Shown in pieces: positions 1 through 7,963 of a stretch of 64,000 nucleotides of DNA. Location of the stretch: assembly GCF_016919405.1 (NCBI RefSeq), contig NZ_CP070354.1, positions 566,001 to 630,000 of the forward strand, written 5' to 3'. Under the pieces are notes generated by a model. The model was not told where the DNA came from. It saw nothing but the letters and a program-made list of their open reading frames with translations, and searched no databases. Origin of the DNA: Ensifer sp. PDNC004. Its GTDB lineage: Bacteria; Pseudomonadota; Alphaproteobacteria; Rhizobiales; Rhizobiaceae. How positions within the stretch are numbered: the stretch's first letter is position 1; every line of letters starts with the position of its first letter. The position numbers and the translations under genes were made by a program.

Positions 1-27
1 GGCCACCTGACGATCACCTGAGCGAAT

Positions 28-44
28 TTGTCAGCTTCTTGTCA
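28..44 (+). promoter_or_regulatory. Direct repeat TTGTCA upstream of the PepSY/two-component operon
   Basis: Two TTGTCA hexamers at 28-33 and 39-44 are spaced 11 nt start to start, the usual spacing of direct-repeat operators bound by OmpR/PhoP-family regulators. They end 24 nt before the PepSY start codon. Autoregulation by the response regulator encoded just downstream is an inference from position and spacing. A single related site (gcgaatttgtcagc, identical to 22-35) recurs at 5767-5780. Confidence 0.35.
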
Positions 45-68
45 TCTCGGTAATGCTATTGATCGACG

Positions 69-410
69 ATGTGTCTTTTTCGCAATCTTAGCCTGGCGTT
101 GCTCGTGGCGGGCCTGTCACTTCAGGCGCCGGCCCTGCGCGCCGACGACGATCGCCCTTCCGGCGTAAAATCGGGGGTGCCGTCCAACGACGAACTGGCG
201 CGCCAGGTGCGTGAGGGAAAAATCCTGCCCCTCAGCGTCCTAAAGGCGCTGGTTCTGCGCCGAATACCCGGCGAGTTGATCAATGTCAGTGTCGACCGTG
301 AGGACGAGCGCTTAGTTTACGAATTCCGGGTCTTAAGAAGCGGCGGCCAGGTCACGGAAGTCGAGGTGGATGCTGCCGCGGGCAAGATCGTCGAAATCGA
401 GAACGAATAA
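69..410 (+). CDS. PepSY-domain periplasmic protein
   Basis: A 113-residue protein with a signal peptide (about residues 1-25, ending near LRA-DDD) and a C-terminal PepSY fold (about residues 50-113: KILPLSVLKALV, VYEFRVL, GGQVTEVEVDAAAGKIVEIE). PepSY proteins of this size are commonly encoded in front of PhoPQ-like two-component systems and are thought to act in the periplasm, possibly on the sensor. Its TAA stop shares one base with the ATG of the response regulator, so the two are translationally coupled. Ligand and partner cannot be read from sequence. Confidence 0.85.
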   Translation: MCLFRNLSLALLVAGLSLQAPALRADDDRPSGVKSGVPSNDELARQVREGKILPLSVLKALVLRRIPGELINVSVDREDERLVYEFRVLRSGGQVTEVEVDAAAGKIVEIENE

Positions 411-1078
411 TGCGCGTGTTGCTTGCCGAAGATGATGCGCTTATCGCCCGAGATGTGGTCACCCATCTCACGAGGGCCGGGTTCAATGTCGTGCACGAAT
501 CCGATGGTGAAGCTGTGCTGTTTGCGGGCGAGCATGACGATTTCGCGGCCGTCATCCTGGATCTTGGCCTACCCAAGGTCGACGGACTTACGATCCTCAA
601 GAAATGGCGATCGAATGGCCGCGATATGCCCGTTATCATCCTAACCGCGCGCGGTAACTGGGAGGAGCGCGTTGAAGGCATCAATGCGGGTGCGGATGAT
701 TATCTTGGCAAGCCGTTCCGCATCGCGGAGCTTTTGGCCAGGCTAAACGCTGTCCTTCGGCGATACTCTGGTCAGGCCAGCGCTGTTCTCTCGTCAGGCG
801 CCATTTCCATCGACACGCGCCGAAGGACAGTTTTGGTCGATGGCCTGCCTGTCGACGTCACCCCACTTGAATACAAGTGCCTTTCGGTCCTCATGCAGAA
901 TCGACACCGAGCGGTTTCACAGATCGAACTAACAGAACAGCTTTATTCCCAGGACTTCGAGCGGGAAAGCAATTCCGTCGAGGTTTTGATCGGACGCCTG
1001 CGAAGGAAATTGGGGCGGGACGCCATCTTGACGCGTCGAGGCTTCGGTTATCAGATTGCGACGGACGAGACGACATGA
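410..1078 (+). CDS. OmpR-family response regulator
   Basis: A 222-residue regulator. The N-terminal receiver carries the acidic pair E7/D8/D9, the phospho-acceptor D51 (VILDLGLP) and the conserved lysine in LGKPF near residue 101. The C-terminal winged helix (about 128-220) includes SVEVLIGRLRRKLG. It overlaps the upstream PepSY gene by 1 nt and the downstream kinase by ATGA, so the three form one operon. The likely target is this operon (TTGTCA repeats at 28-44) and the metal ATPase downstream; that link is inferred from gene order. It is closest in type to PhoP/QseB regulators. Confidence 0.93.
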   Translation: MRVLLAEDDALIARDVVTHLTRAGFNVVHESDGEAVLFAGEHDDFAAVILDLGLPKVDGLTILKKWRSNGRDMPVIILTARGNWEERVEGINAGADDYLGKPFRIAELLARLNAVLRRYSGQASAVLSSGAISIDTRRRTVLVDGLPVDVTPLEYKCLSVLMQNRHRAVSQIELTEQLYSQDFERESNSVEVLIGRLRRKLGRDAILTRRGFGYQIATDETT

Positions 1079-2445
1079 TGTCGCTGCACGGGCGTTTCAT
1101 CTTGGCGTCTTTGATCGCGGTGTCGATCTGTCTCGCGGCGGCATCGATGGCGCTGGTCCAAATATTTGCCGATAGCTACAGCAGCCGCATTCAGAATGAA
1201 TTAACGGGACATATCAACCGGCTTGCGGCTGTTATCCGCTTCTCCGCCGATGGACGAATACAGGTTTCCGCAAATCTCGAAAGCGACCGTTTCCTGCTCC
1301 CCTATGGTGGGCTCTACTGGCAAATCGACGATCCCTCCAAGATGGATGTGCTACGTTCACCCTCGCTTTTCGACTATGCCTTGCCACTGCCGGTCGAACC
1401 GCATCCCGTTGGCGTCATGCACCAGTATCGCCTTCCGGGGCCTGAAGAAAAGGATGTCCTCGTCCAGGAGCGTGCTTTGCTGTTAGCCGCGCCTGAAGGC
1501 AAAAGACCGCTCCGTATTGCGGTTGCGATCAATGCGGACGAGGTTGATCGCGCTCGCACAGCGTTCGCTCTCGATATCCTGCCCTACCTCGGCATTCTTG
1601 CTATCCTGCTGGTACTTATGTCCGTAGGTCAGCTTTGGGTGGGATTGCGACCTCTCGACCGCCTCGGGCGGGACCTGGAAGCCGTCCGTAATCGCAAGGC
1701 CACCGGTCTGACAGGATCGTACCCGCGCGAAGTCAAACCGCTCGTCGATCGGGTGAACGCGCTGCTGGAAAGCCAGGCCGGGGCGATCGAGAAGGCAAGG
1801 GGCAGGGCAAGTGACCTTGCACACGGGCTGAAGACACCTCTGACCGTGCTTGCGAACAATGCTCTCACGCTTCGGGAGAAGGGTGAAATTGAAATCGCCG
1901 ATGAACTCGACCATCTGGCGGAAACCATGCTTTCTCATGTCGAGCACGAACTTGCTCGCGCCCGGATCAGCCCCACGCCGGACCAACGAAGCGGTGACGC
2001 CGACGTCCAGAAAATCGTCGGCGAGATCATCCGGATGCTGCAACACACCGAGGCGGGAGAGCGGCTGAGTTGGGAGACCGAGCTGGAAAAAGACATCATG
2101 GTACCGATCGACCCGCATGATTTCCGGGAAATCGCAGGCAACCTTCTTGAGAACGCGTCCAAGTGGGCCAATAGCTGTGTATTGGTCACTGCCGCATACG
2201 GTGGCGGCCAGTGTCGCCTGGTGATCGAGGACGATGGGCCGGGTGTTTCGAGCGAGCATCTGCCGGAACTCCCTGGTCGAAGAGTTCGACTTGACCGTCT
2301 AAAGCCCGGCTCGGGCCTGGGACTGGCAATCGTGTCGGAAATCGCGAATCTCTATGGCCTGAGCCTGATTTTGGAGAATCGTCTCGAAGGCGGATTCCAC
2401 GCGGAAATCATCTGTCCGGACGCAACCTCCTCTGTGGAGACCTGA
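1075..2445 (+). CDS. Sensor histidine kinase (PhoQ-like)
   Basis: A 456-residue inner-membrane kinase. TM1 is at about residues 8-30, then a periplasmic domain of about 130 residues, TM2 (LPYLGILAILLVLMSVGQLW), HAMP-like linker, H-box with phospho-acceptor H250 (SDLAHGLKTPLT), N-box (NLLENASKWANS), G1 (IEDDGPGV) and G2 (GSGLGLAIV). The start is set by the ATGA overlap with the response regulator; a longer reading frame upstream is only an overlap with that gene. It is the cognate kinase of the regulator. The signal is unknown, but the adjoining metal ATPase and cupredoxin suggest a metal or envelope signal. Confidence 0.92.
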   Translation: MMSLHGRFILASLIAVSICLAAASMALVQIFADSYSSRIQNELTGHINRLAAVIRFSADGRIQVSANLESDRFLLPYGGLYWQIDDPSKMDVLRSPSLFDYALPLPVEPHPVGVMHQYRLPGPEEKDVLVQERALLLAAPEGKRPLRIAVAINADEVDRARTAFALDILPYLGILAILLVLMSVGQLWVGLRPLDRLGRDLEAVRNRKATGLTGSYPREVKPLVDRVNALLESQAGAIEKARGRASDLAHGLKTPLTVLANNALTLREKGEIEIADELDHLAETMLSHVEHELARARISPTPDQRSGDADVQKIVGEIIRMLQHTEAGERLSWETELEKDIMVPIDPHDFREIAGNLLENASKWANSCVLVTAAYGGGQCRLVIEDDGPGVSSEHLPELPGRRVRLDRLKPGSGLGLAIVSEIANLYGLSLILENRLEGGFHAEIICPDATSSVET

Positions 2446-2448
2446 CGC

Positions 2449-4293
2449 ATGATACGTTCGGCTGAAGATTGGTTCAAAGCCAGTCTGCTATTGTTCGCAT
2501 TCGGCGGCCTGGTTGTCGGACTTGGGTTCTATTTCACGGGTCGAACGGAGGGCGCGCAGCTCGCGTGGACCATCGCCACTCTTCCGGTTCTGGCGGCCCT
2601 GTTCGTCGAGATAGTGCGAAGCTTGTGGCAAGGAGAACTCGGCCTCGACATCGTTGCGGCGCTGTCGATGTCGGCCGCGCTCGCGTTCGGCGAAACTTTG
2701 GCGGCCACCATTGTCGCGCTTATGTACACAGGCGGCGCCTTCCTCGAAAGTTTCGCCGAGGGAAAGGCACGCCGCGAGATGCACGATCTGCTCTCGCGGG
2801 TTCCTCGAACCGCGACGCGCTACGTCGGCGAAAGCCTCCAGGAGCTTTCCGTGGATGCCGTGCGGCGCGGCGACCGGTTGCTGATCCGCCAGGGTGATGT
2901 CGTTCCTGTCGATGGTACTATCTCGTCGGGGAGCGCCTTCGTCAACATGTCGGCGCTGACGGGGGAATCGCTTCCTGTTTCGTTGACCAAAGGCGCCACG
3001 GTCCTCAGTGGATCGGTGAATGCCGGCGATGCGTTCGATATGATCGCACAGCACGAGGCGAAGGACAGTACTTATGCCGGCATCGTTCGTCTGGTAGAAG
3101 ACGCCCAACGTTCGAAGGCTCCGATGTCGAGACTGGCGGATCGGTGGTCAGTTGGCTTTCTGGTCGTGACCTTGCTGATTGCTTTCGCCGCCTGGTGGTA
3201 CAGTGGAGATCCAGTGAGGGTGGTTGCGGTTCTGGTGGTGGCAACGCCATGCCCGCTCATCCTTGCCGTACCGGTTGCCCTTGTGGCCGGATTATCGCGT
3301 GCGGCGCATTTCGGCGTGCTGGTGAAGGGTGCTCGTCCGCTCGAGAGCATGGCCCGCATCCATACGCTGGTACTGGATAAGACGGGCACCTTGACCGACG
3401 GACGGCCCCAGATCGCCTTGATCCACGCACAGCCGGGGTTCAGCGAAGAAGATATACTGCGGCTTGCAGCCTCCATCGACCAGGTATCGAAACATCCGAT
3501 GGCACAGGCTCTGGTCACGGCAGCTCTGAAACGAGGACTGGACCTTGTCTTGCCCGCAGACGTCACAGAATTTGCTGGCGACGGAGTGACAGGGTATGTC
3601 GACGGCCGGGCGGTGGCAGTCGGTGGGCACGATTTTGTTCGGAAGCAGTCCGAAGCCGTGCAGATGGAAATTCCGGACACGGAAGCCGGTTCAGCTTTCG
3701 TCGCCATGGCAGTGGACCAGAGGATAGCAGGATATATCGTCATGGCTGACCCCGTGCGGACCGAGGTCGGGGCGACCCTTAGTGGTTTGCGCCAGGAAGG
3801 CGTGAAACGCATAGTCCTGGCAACGGGCGACCGTGCTGCCGTCGCCGAACGAATTTGTGAGGGGTTGGCTCTCGATGCGGTTCGCTCCGGTTTGACACCG
3901 GACCAGAAAGTTCTGACCGTCTTGAGCGAGCGCAAGAACGGCCCCGTGATGATGGTCGGCGATGGCGTCAACGACGCGCCAGCGCTTGCCGCTGCCGACG
4001 TCGGGGTTGCCATGGGTGCTCGAGGAGCCGCAGCGTCCGCGGAAGCGGCCGATGTTGTCCTTCTCGTCGACAGGATAGACAGGCTTCTCACCGGTATCGA
4101 GATTGCCAGGCGATCACGGCGTATTGCGATTGAAAGCGTCGTGGTTGGTATCGGTCTCTCGGTCGTCGCGATGGTGGCGGCGGCGTTTGGCTATCTACTT
4201 CCTGTTGAGGGCGCGTTGCTCCAGGAGGCCATAGACGTCGCTGTAATTTTGAACGCACTTCGTGCGCTGAGGATTTCACCGACAATTGCCTGA
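2449..4293 (+). CDS. P1B-type heavy-metal transporting ATPase with TPCP motif
   Basis: A 614-residue metal-translocating P-type ATPase. The actuator TGES lies near residue 175, the phosphorylated aspartate is D310 (DKTGTLTDG), and the hinge is GDGVNDAPAL. The membrane metal site reads T266-P-C-P-L, not the CPC of copper/zinc pumps. No N-terminal metal-binding domain or CxxC is visible, and no hemerythrin domain follows, so the protein is shorter than most family members. TPC pumps belong to the sparsely characterised P1B-5/6 groups; a rhizobial member (Nia) exports Ni and Fe. Starting 3 nt after the kinase stop, it is probably co-transcribed with the two-component system. Substrate is uncertain. 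Confidence 0.93.
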   Translation: MIRSAEDWFKASLLLFAFGGLVVGLGFYFTGRTEGAQLAWTIATLPVLAALFVEIVRSLWQGELGLDIVAALSMSAALAFGETLAATIVALMYTGGAFLESFAEGKARREMHDLLSRVPRTATRYVGESLQELSVDAVRRGDRLLIRQGDVVPVDGTISSGSAFVNMSALTGESLPVSLTKGATVLSGSVNAGDAFDMIAQHEAKDSTYAGIVRLVEDAQRSKAPMSRLADRWSVGFLVVTLLIAFAAWWYSGDPVRVVAVLVVATPCPLILAVPVALVAGLSRAAHFGVLVKGARPLESMARIHTLVLDKTGTLTDGRPQIALIHAQPGFSEEDILRLAASIDQVSKHPMAQALVTAALKRGLDLVLPADVTEFAGDGVTGYVDGRAVAVGGHDFVRKQSEAVQMEIPDTEAGSAFVAMAVDQRIAGYIVMADPVRTEVGATLSGLRQEGVKRIVLATGDRAAVAERICEGLALDAVRSGLTPDQKVLTVLSERKNGPVMMVGDGVNDAPALAAADVGVAMGARGAAASAEAADVVLLVDRIDRLLTGIEIARRSRRIAIESVVVGIGLSVVAMVAAAFGYLLPVEGALLQEAIDVAVILNALRALRISPTIA

Positions 4294-4318
4294 CGACCAC
4301 ACAATTTGGCGCGAGTTT

Positions 4319-4346
4319 CCATCTGCTGATGGTTGTTCGATTTTTT
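4319..4346 (+). terminator. Possible weak intrinsic terminator
   Basis: A short hairpin (CCATC-tgct-GATGG, 4319-4332) lies 26 nt after the metal ATPase stop and is followed within 8 nt by six T residues (4341-4346). The 5-bp stem is short, so this is a weak call. The rest of the gap 4294-4659 shows no gene. Confidence 0.3.
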
Positions 4347-4659
4347 GACGACACATTCAAACAGTATGCCGATTTGCATGTAGCCCGCGAGTTGCGCGGA
4401 AACGGGAGCGAGTCGAACACCCAACGCATCGCCTGGCGTACGCGCAACGCTCAGTGGTTGGCCCGACGGTAAATTCGCGAGGCCGTTTGCGGATAGCGCT
4501 CGGGTTCGAATGAATGTTCGGTTTTGCCAACTTCCGGCCACGGGGGCCATTACTGGACTATGACAGCCAATCGACAGGTTGTGCCCCAGAAAAGGCTCGA
4601 TGTCATTGCGTCCTCGTCTGCGTGGCTCAATCGTCAAAATATGTAAAAGGAAACCAAGA

Positions 4660-5085
4660 ATGCAGTTTACGCGAAGCAAATTGGCCGTACTTACTTTTGT
4701 TTGCATGGCGTCGCCCGTGTTCGCGGCGACGACCGTTAAAGTCGTTCAGGGCGGAGAGGGCGGCGGTCCGATGACGCTCACGCTCGACCAGTCAACCGTA
4801 AAGGCCGGTGAAACAACGTTTCTGGTTCACAATGACGCCGCAACCGAAGAGCACGAGATGGTCCTGGTCAAGCTGAAATCTGCCGACCAGAAGATCGATG
4901 TCGTCACGAGCAAGCATCGGGTCGACGAAAAACAGTTGGAGAGCCTTGGCGAAGTGTCGGAATTGAAGCCGGGTGCCGATGGTCAATTGAAGGCTAAGCT
5001 CACGCCAGGGTCATATGTTCTGCTCTGCAACATTAAGGGGCACTTTGAAGCTGGCATGCATGCGAAGCTAACGGTGACGGAATAG
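4660..5085 (+). CDS. Secreted cupredoxin-like copper protein
   Basis: A 141-residue protein with a signal peptide (MQFTRSKLAVLTFVCMA..., cleavage near VFA-A at residue 23) followed by one cupredoxin domain. The type-1 copper ligands are visible: H65 (EEHEM) and the loop C123-x4-H128-x4-M133. The ATG at 4660 has an AAGG-rich leader and is preferred to longer in-frame options, which would put the signal peptide inside the protein. It acts in the periplasm as an electron carrier or copper-binding protein. Its position behind the metal ATPase suggests a shared metal-homeostasis role, though a 366-nt gap separates them. Confidence 0.85.
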   Translation: MQFTRSKLAVLTFVCMASPVFAATTVKVVQGGEGGGPMTLTLDQSTVKAGETTFLVHNDAATEEHEMVLVKLKSADQKIDVVTSKHRVDEKQLESLGEVSELKPGADGQLKAKLTPGSYVLLCNIKGHFEAGMHAKLTVTE

Positions 5086-5426
5086 CGCGTTCGCAAGCCG
5101 CCAACTTAAACCCTTTCCTTATCGGCGGGCGGGAATCCCTTGGGGCTAAGCGAGCCACGTGCTCTCCGCGCCCGTCAAGTGGCTCCCGTCCGACACGGTC
5201 CCACACGTATTGCTGCCCGGCATGCAGAACACAACCTCAGAGACAAGAAGGGCGGCATCAGGGGCGCACTCCAGCCGAGAGGGCAGTTGCTGCACCCGGT
5301 TACTGCCCAGCGCCGCCTGAAAATTCGGTCTTGCCCTTATCGGGCGTAGCTATGGTCAACTGAAAGCCGCCCGTCGCGACAATCGCGACCCCTACTAGAG
5401 CCTCAGCGGCCGAACTCGATTGCTTA
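5086..5426. other. Intergenic stretch without a convincing gene
   Basis: No reading frame here has a plausible ribosome-binding site and protein-like composition; a 69-codon frame at 5140-5349 was judged spurious. A perfect 7-bp hairpin (GTCGCGA-caa-TCGCGAC, 5373-5389) lies 38 nt beyond the stop of the minus-strand gene at 5427-5669 and could help end that transcript, although no T-run follows. Confidence 0.5.
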
Positions 5427-5669
5427 CTAACTTGACGCCCGGCTTTCAATCGCGGCCGCATCTATAGCTCGTTTCGGTTGTTGCTGATTGACCCGATGCT
5501 TGAGCAGAGAGGCGCTGCCGGATTGGCGCTTGTAATTATTATGGTTTTGGCTCGCACCGATGCCCGTGTAATAGTCTCCGTCGCACTCCTGTGCAAAAGA
5601 CGAATGGGGTGGAGCGGAAACTACAAAGACAACAAATGCCGCCAATAACACTCTATATCTTTGAACCAT
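5427..5669 (-). CDS. Small exported protein of unknown function
   Basis: An 80-residue protein with a clear signal peptide (MVQRYRVLLAAFVVFVVSA, cleavage near SFA-Q at about residue 26) and a polar mature part rich in N, Q and S. A GGAGGT ribosome-binding site lies 5 nt before the ATG at 5669, which supports translation. The family is not recognised. The mature part has one cysteine and a YYTGIG stretch. It stands alone between the cupredoxin gene and a SulP remnant. Probably periplasmic. Confidence 0.55.
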   Translation of the reverse strand: MVQRYRVLLAAFVVFVVSAPPHSSFAQECDGDYYTGIGASQNHNNYKRQSGSASLLKHRVNQQQPKRAIDAAAIESRASS

Positions 5670-5826
5670 TTATACCTCCATCAATCCTACATAGATCTGT
5701 GAGTAAGCGCAGTTGACAAATCGCGGGGCACAGATCCAAACAAGTTAATCACCCGCTCGGGACTATGCGAATTTGTCAGCATAAATAGGCGAATTCGAGA
5801 CCTCTCCTCTGAATGTTCCAACGTAA

Positions 5827-6190
5827 TTAGCGCCAGTCACTGGCCGTAAGTGTGCGCATCACCCAAGCCCAAACAGCTTGCGGCGCCTGGCTGAGAATTA
5901 TGACCAGTCCGATGCCGGCATTGAAACCCGTCAGAACCGGGCTTGAGATGAATTTGGCGATAGAAACGGAACCGAAAGCTTCGCTAGCGACAACAGCGCA
6001 GCCACGAGGGTTGCCAGGGTGGCAGTTGCTGTCAGCAGCCGCGCCGGGTTTCCATCGGTAACAACCCCGCTGTTTGCGGTGCCCGTCAGAATGTTTAGCG
6101 TCGCAGTGGAATTGGCGCCAACAACGCAGGACGAACCAAGCAGGCCGTAGACGGTCATGGGAACGAGGGCTGTTTGGAGCCCGACTCAAC
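5827..6190 (-). pseudogene. Remnant of a SulP-family anion transporter
   Basis: Two overlapping minus-strand frames each carry part of a SulP permease. One (about 6185 to 5960) reads VGLQTALVPMTVYGLLGSS and continues with VGANSTATLNILTG and GNPARLLTATATL. The other (about 5990 to 5827) reads KFISSPVLTGFNAGIGLVII and LSQAPQ. In intact SulP proteins these segments are contiguous, so a frameshift near 5960-5990 separates them. The N-terminal end is interrupted by a stop just before VGLQTAL and most of the C-terminal half and STAS domain are missing. SulP proteins carry sulfate and other anions, which fits the neighbouring sulfur genes, but this copy cannot be functional. Confidence 0.75.
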
Positions 6191-6271
6191 CAGAAGGTCA
6201 GCGTAAGGGCGGTCGTTACTGCGGGCTGCGCGAGGCTTGAGCCTGCTCGTAGATACCGCATCGAGAGGCCG

Positions 6272-7063
6272 TCACCCGGAGATGAATTGGCCCACGCCCC
6301 TGTAGATCATGTAGCCTGCGACTATGAGGATCAGTGAAGCGAACAATTTGTTGAGCACGCCTTTCCGCGCCGAAAGGTGGGCTGCGACGAATGCGCCAAG
6401 CGCACCGCCTGCGACGCCGCCGAGGACAAAGGCCGCTGCCAGCGCCCAATCGACATAGCCGGAAAAAGCGTAGTTCAGGGCCGTCGTCAGCCCAAGTGCG
6501 GTGACGGCGACGAGGGAGGAGCCGATAGCATTGATGATCGGCATGCCTGTTGCCGCAATGAGCCCTGGGACGATGAGGAACCCGCCGCCAATTCCAAAGA
6601 AACCTGACAGAATGCCCGTCATCCCGCCAAAACCCAGGACTTTAGCGGCATTCTCGGGATTGCATTGGGCTTGGGGATTGCCTTCGGCATCCCCCCGCTT
6701 CAGCATAAGCGCGCTGATCACCAGCATCACGAGGGCGAACAGGATCAGCAAGTGCTGGCCGTTGACCATCTTGCCGAGCGTTGAACCGAGGAACGCCCCT
6801 GCGACTCCGGCGGCACTGTAGACGACGGCACAGCGCCATTTGACATTGCCAAGGCGCGCGTGAGCGATAAGGTTCGCGAAGGCGTTGGCGGCAACCGCGA
6901 GCGCGCTGGTACCGATCGCCAGATGCGCGCTTGGCACGCCGACCAGATAGACCATCAGCGGGACGGCGAGTATCGAACCGCCGCCGCCAAACAGGCCGAG
7001 GGCGAAGCCAACCAAAACGCCGGATAGCCCGCCAAGAAAATATTGTAGAGGATCGAGATACAT
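6272..7063 (-). CDS. TauE/SafE-family sulfite/organosulfonate exporter
   Basis: A 263-residue membrane protein with the two repeated halves of the TauE/SafE (DUF81) family: N-terminal GFALGLFGGGGSILAVPLM and C-terminal GILSGFFGIGGGFLIVPGL, each followed by helices, about eight TM segments in all. Family members export sulfite, sulfoacetate or related anions. It lies 14 nt after the second YeeE/YedE-like gene and is the last gene of the minus-strand sulfur operon started by the ETHE1-like dioxygenase, whose product is sulfite; export of that sulfite is the likely job. The ATG at 7063 has only a weak ribosome-binding site. Confidence 0.9.
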   Translation of the reverse strand: MYLDPLQYFLGGLSGVLVGFALGLFGGGGSILAVPLMVYLVGVPSAHLAIGTSALAVAANAFANLIAHARLGNVKWRCAVVYSAAGVAGAFLGSTLGKMVNGQHLLILFALVMLVISALMLKRGDAEGNPQAQCNPENAAKVLGFGGMTGILSGFFGIGGGFLIVPGLIAATGMPIINAIGSSLVAVTALGLTTALNYAFSGYVDWALAAAFVLGGVAGGALGAFVAAHLSARKGVLNKLFASLILIVAGYMIYRGVGQFISG

Positions 7064-7077
7064 GGATGCTTCGTGGG

Positions 7078-7530
7078 CTAGGCTTTAGTGCTCGCTGGAG
7101 AGTTGGTTTTCAATGCGCCGCCGAGCGAAAAGCGATAGGCCGACATCCCGACCATCATGGCTGCAACGAACACTGCAGTCTCCCATCGGCCGGTCGACAA
7201 TGCGGCGATCGCCGGACCGGGGCAGAGCCCCACCAACCCCCAGCCGAGCCCGAAAAGGGCCGCGCCAGTCACCAGCTTCCAGTCGATAGAGGCATTTTCT
7301 GGCACATGGAAGCGGCTGTCGAGCAGTGGCGCCGCGCGGCGAGCGCGGATGATGTAGGCGGCGCCGGAGGGGATGAGGGCGCCTCCCATGACAAACGCCA
7401 GCGACGGATCCCAGTTGCCGGCGACATCGAGGAACGCCAGCACACGTGCGGGGTTGATCATGTCGGAGACCACCAACCCCGCCCCAAAGAGGAGGCCACA
7501 AAGAATGGATGCCAGGATACGAGCGCTCAT
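7078..7530 (-). CDS. YeeE/YedE-like (DUF6691) sulfur transporter, second half
   Basis: A 150-residue, four- to five-TM protein. The motif GLVGLCPGPAIAAL, with its cysteine, corresponds to the second half of YeeE/YedE (TsuA) thiosulfate channels, which in other bacteria is fused to the first half. The start ATG at 7530 has an AGGAGG site and overlaps the stop of the upstream half-gene by ATGA, so the two polypeptides are made together and probably assemble into one transporter. Known relatives pass thiosulfate or other reduced sulfur species. Here it sits in the BigR-type sulfide-response operon. Confidence 0.88.
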   Translation of the reverse strand: MSARILASILCGLLFGAGLVVSDMINPARVLAFLDVAGNWDPSLAFVMGGALIPSGAAYIIRARRAAPLLDSRFHVPENASIDWKLVTGAALFGLGWGLVGLCPGPAIAALSTGRWETAVFVAAMMVGMSAYRFSLGGALKTNSPASTKA

Positions 7531-7958
7531 AATTGACCTCCTAGAAGATGGCGGGTCACGAAGACGGTAATGCCTGCAGCGGCCATGAAGATTGCTGTTG
7601 CAGCGAGCGAACGCCGCGAAAGACGCGCGATGCCGCAAACGCCGTGACCGCTCGTGCAGCCGGAACCGAGCCGTGTGCCATAACCGACGATCAGTCCTGC
7701 GGCGATCAACAACGCAGGCGAGGAGGTGATGGCGACGTGGGGTTCTCGAACAAGGAAGGACGTGAACCAGGCGCCGGCGATGATGCCTGCGAGAAAGCCC
7801 AGTCCCAACTTGTTGATCCCGCCACTTGTCAGGCCCGCTGCCGCGGCCGTAAGACCGGAAACTCCGGCTATCCGGCCGTTTAGCAGGAGGTAAAGGCCCG
7901 CCGACAGGCCGATTAGAAGGCCACCGGTTAATGGCCAAAGATAGTTGAGCTCACTCAT
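7527..7958 (-). CDS. YeeE/YedE-family sulfur transporter, first half
   Basis: A 143-residue membrane protein with the hallmark YeeE/YedE motif GSGCTSGHGVCGIARLS, whose cysteines relay thiosulfate in TsuA. It has four predicted TM helices. Two starts are possible: the ATG at 7958 or a GTG at 7967 that overlaps the dioxygenase stop (GTGA). The ATG is given because it fits the family N-terminus, but coupling through the GTG is plausible. With the following half-gene it forms a split two-component transporter for a reduced sulfur compound. Confidence 0.9.
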   Translation of the reverse strand: MSELNYLWPLTGGLLIGLSAGLYLLLNGRIAGVSGLTAAAAGLTSGGINKLGLGFLAGIIAGAWFTSFLVREPHVAITSSPALLIAAGLIVGYGTRLGSGCTSGHGVCGIARLSRRSLAATAIFMAAAGITVFVTRHLLGGQL

Positions 7959-7963
7959 CGCTG

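Noticed and set aside
1483..2259. A 258-codon minus-strand frame
   Set aside because: Antisense to the sensor kinase, whose catalytic motifs are all intact.
3072..4091. A 339-codon open frame on the minus strand
   Set aside because: It lies wholly inside the P-type ATPase gene, is rich in S, T, R and P as expected for an antisense shadow of GC-rich coding DNA, and has no ribosome-binding site.
5140..5349. A 69-codon plus-strand frame between the cupredoxin and the small exported protein
   Set aside because: Arginine-rich, no leader signals and no family resemblance.
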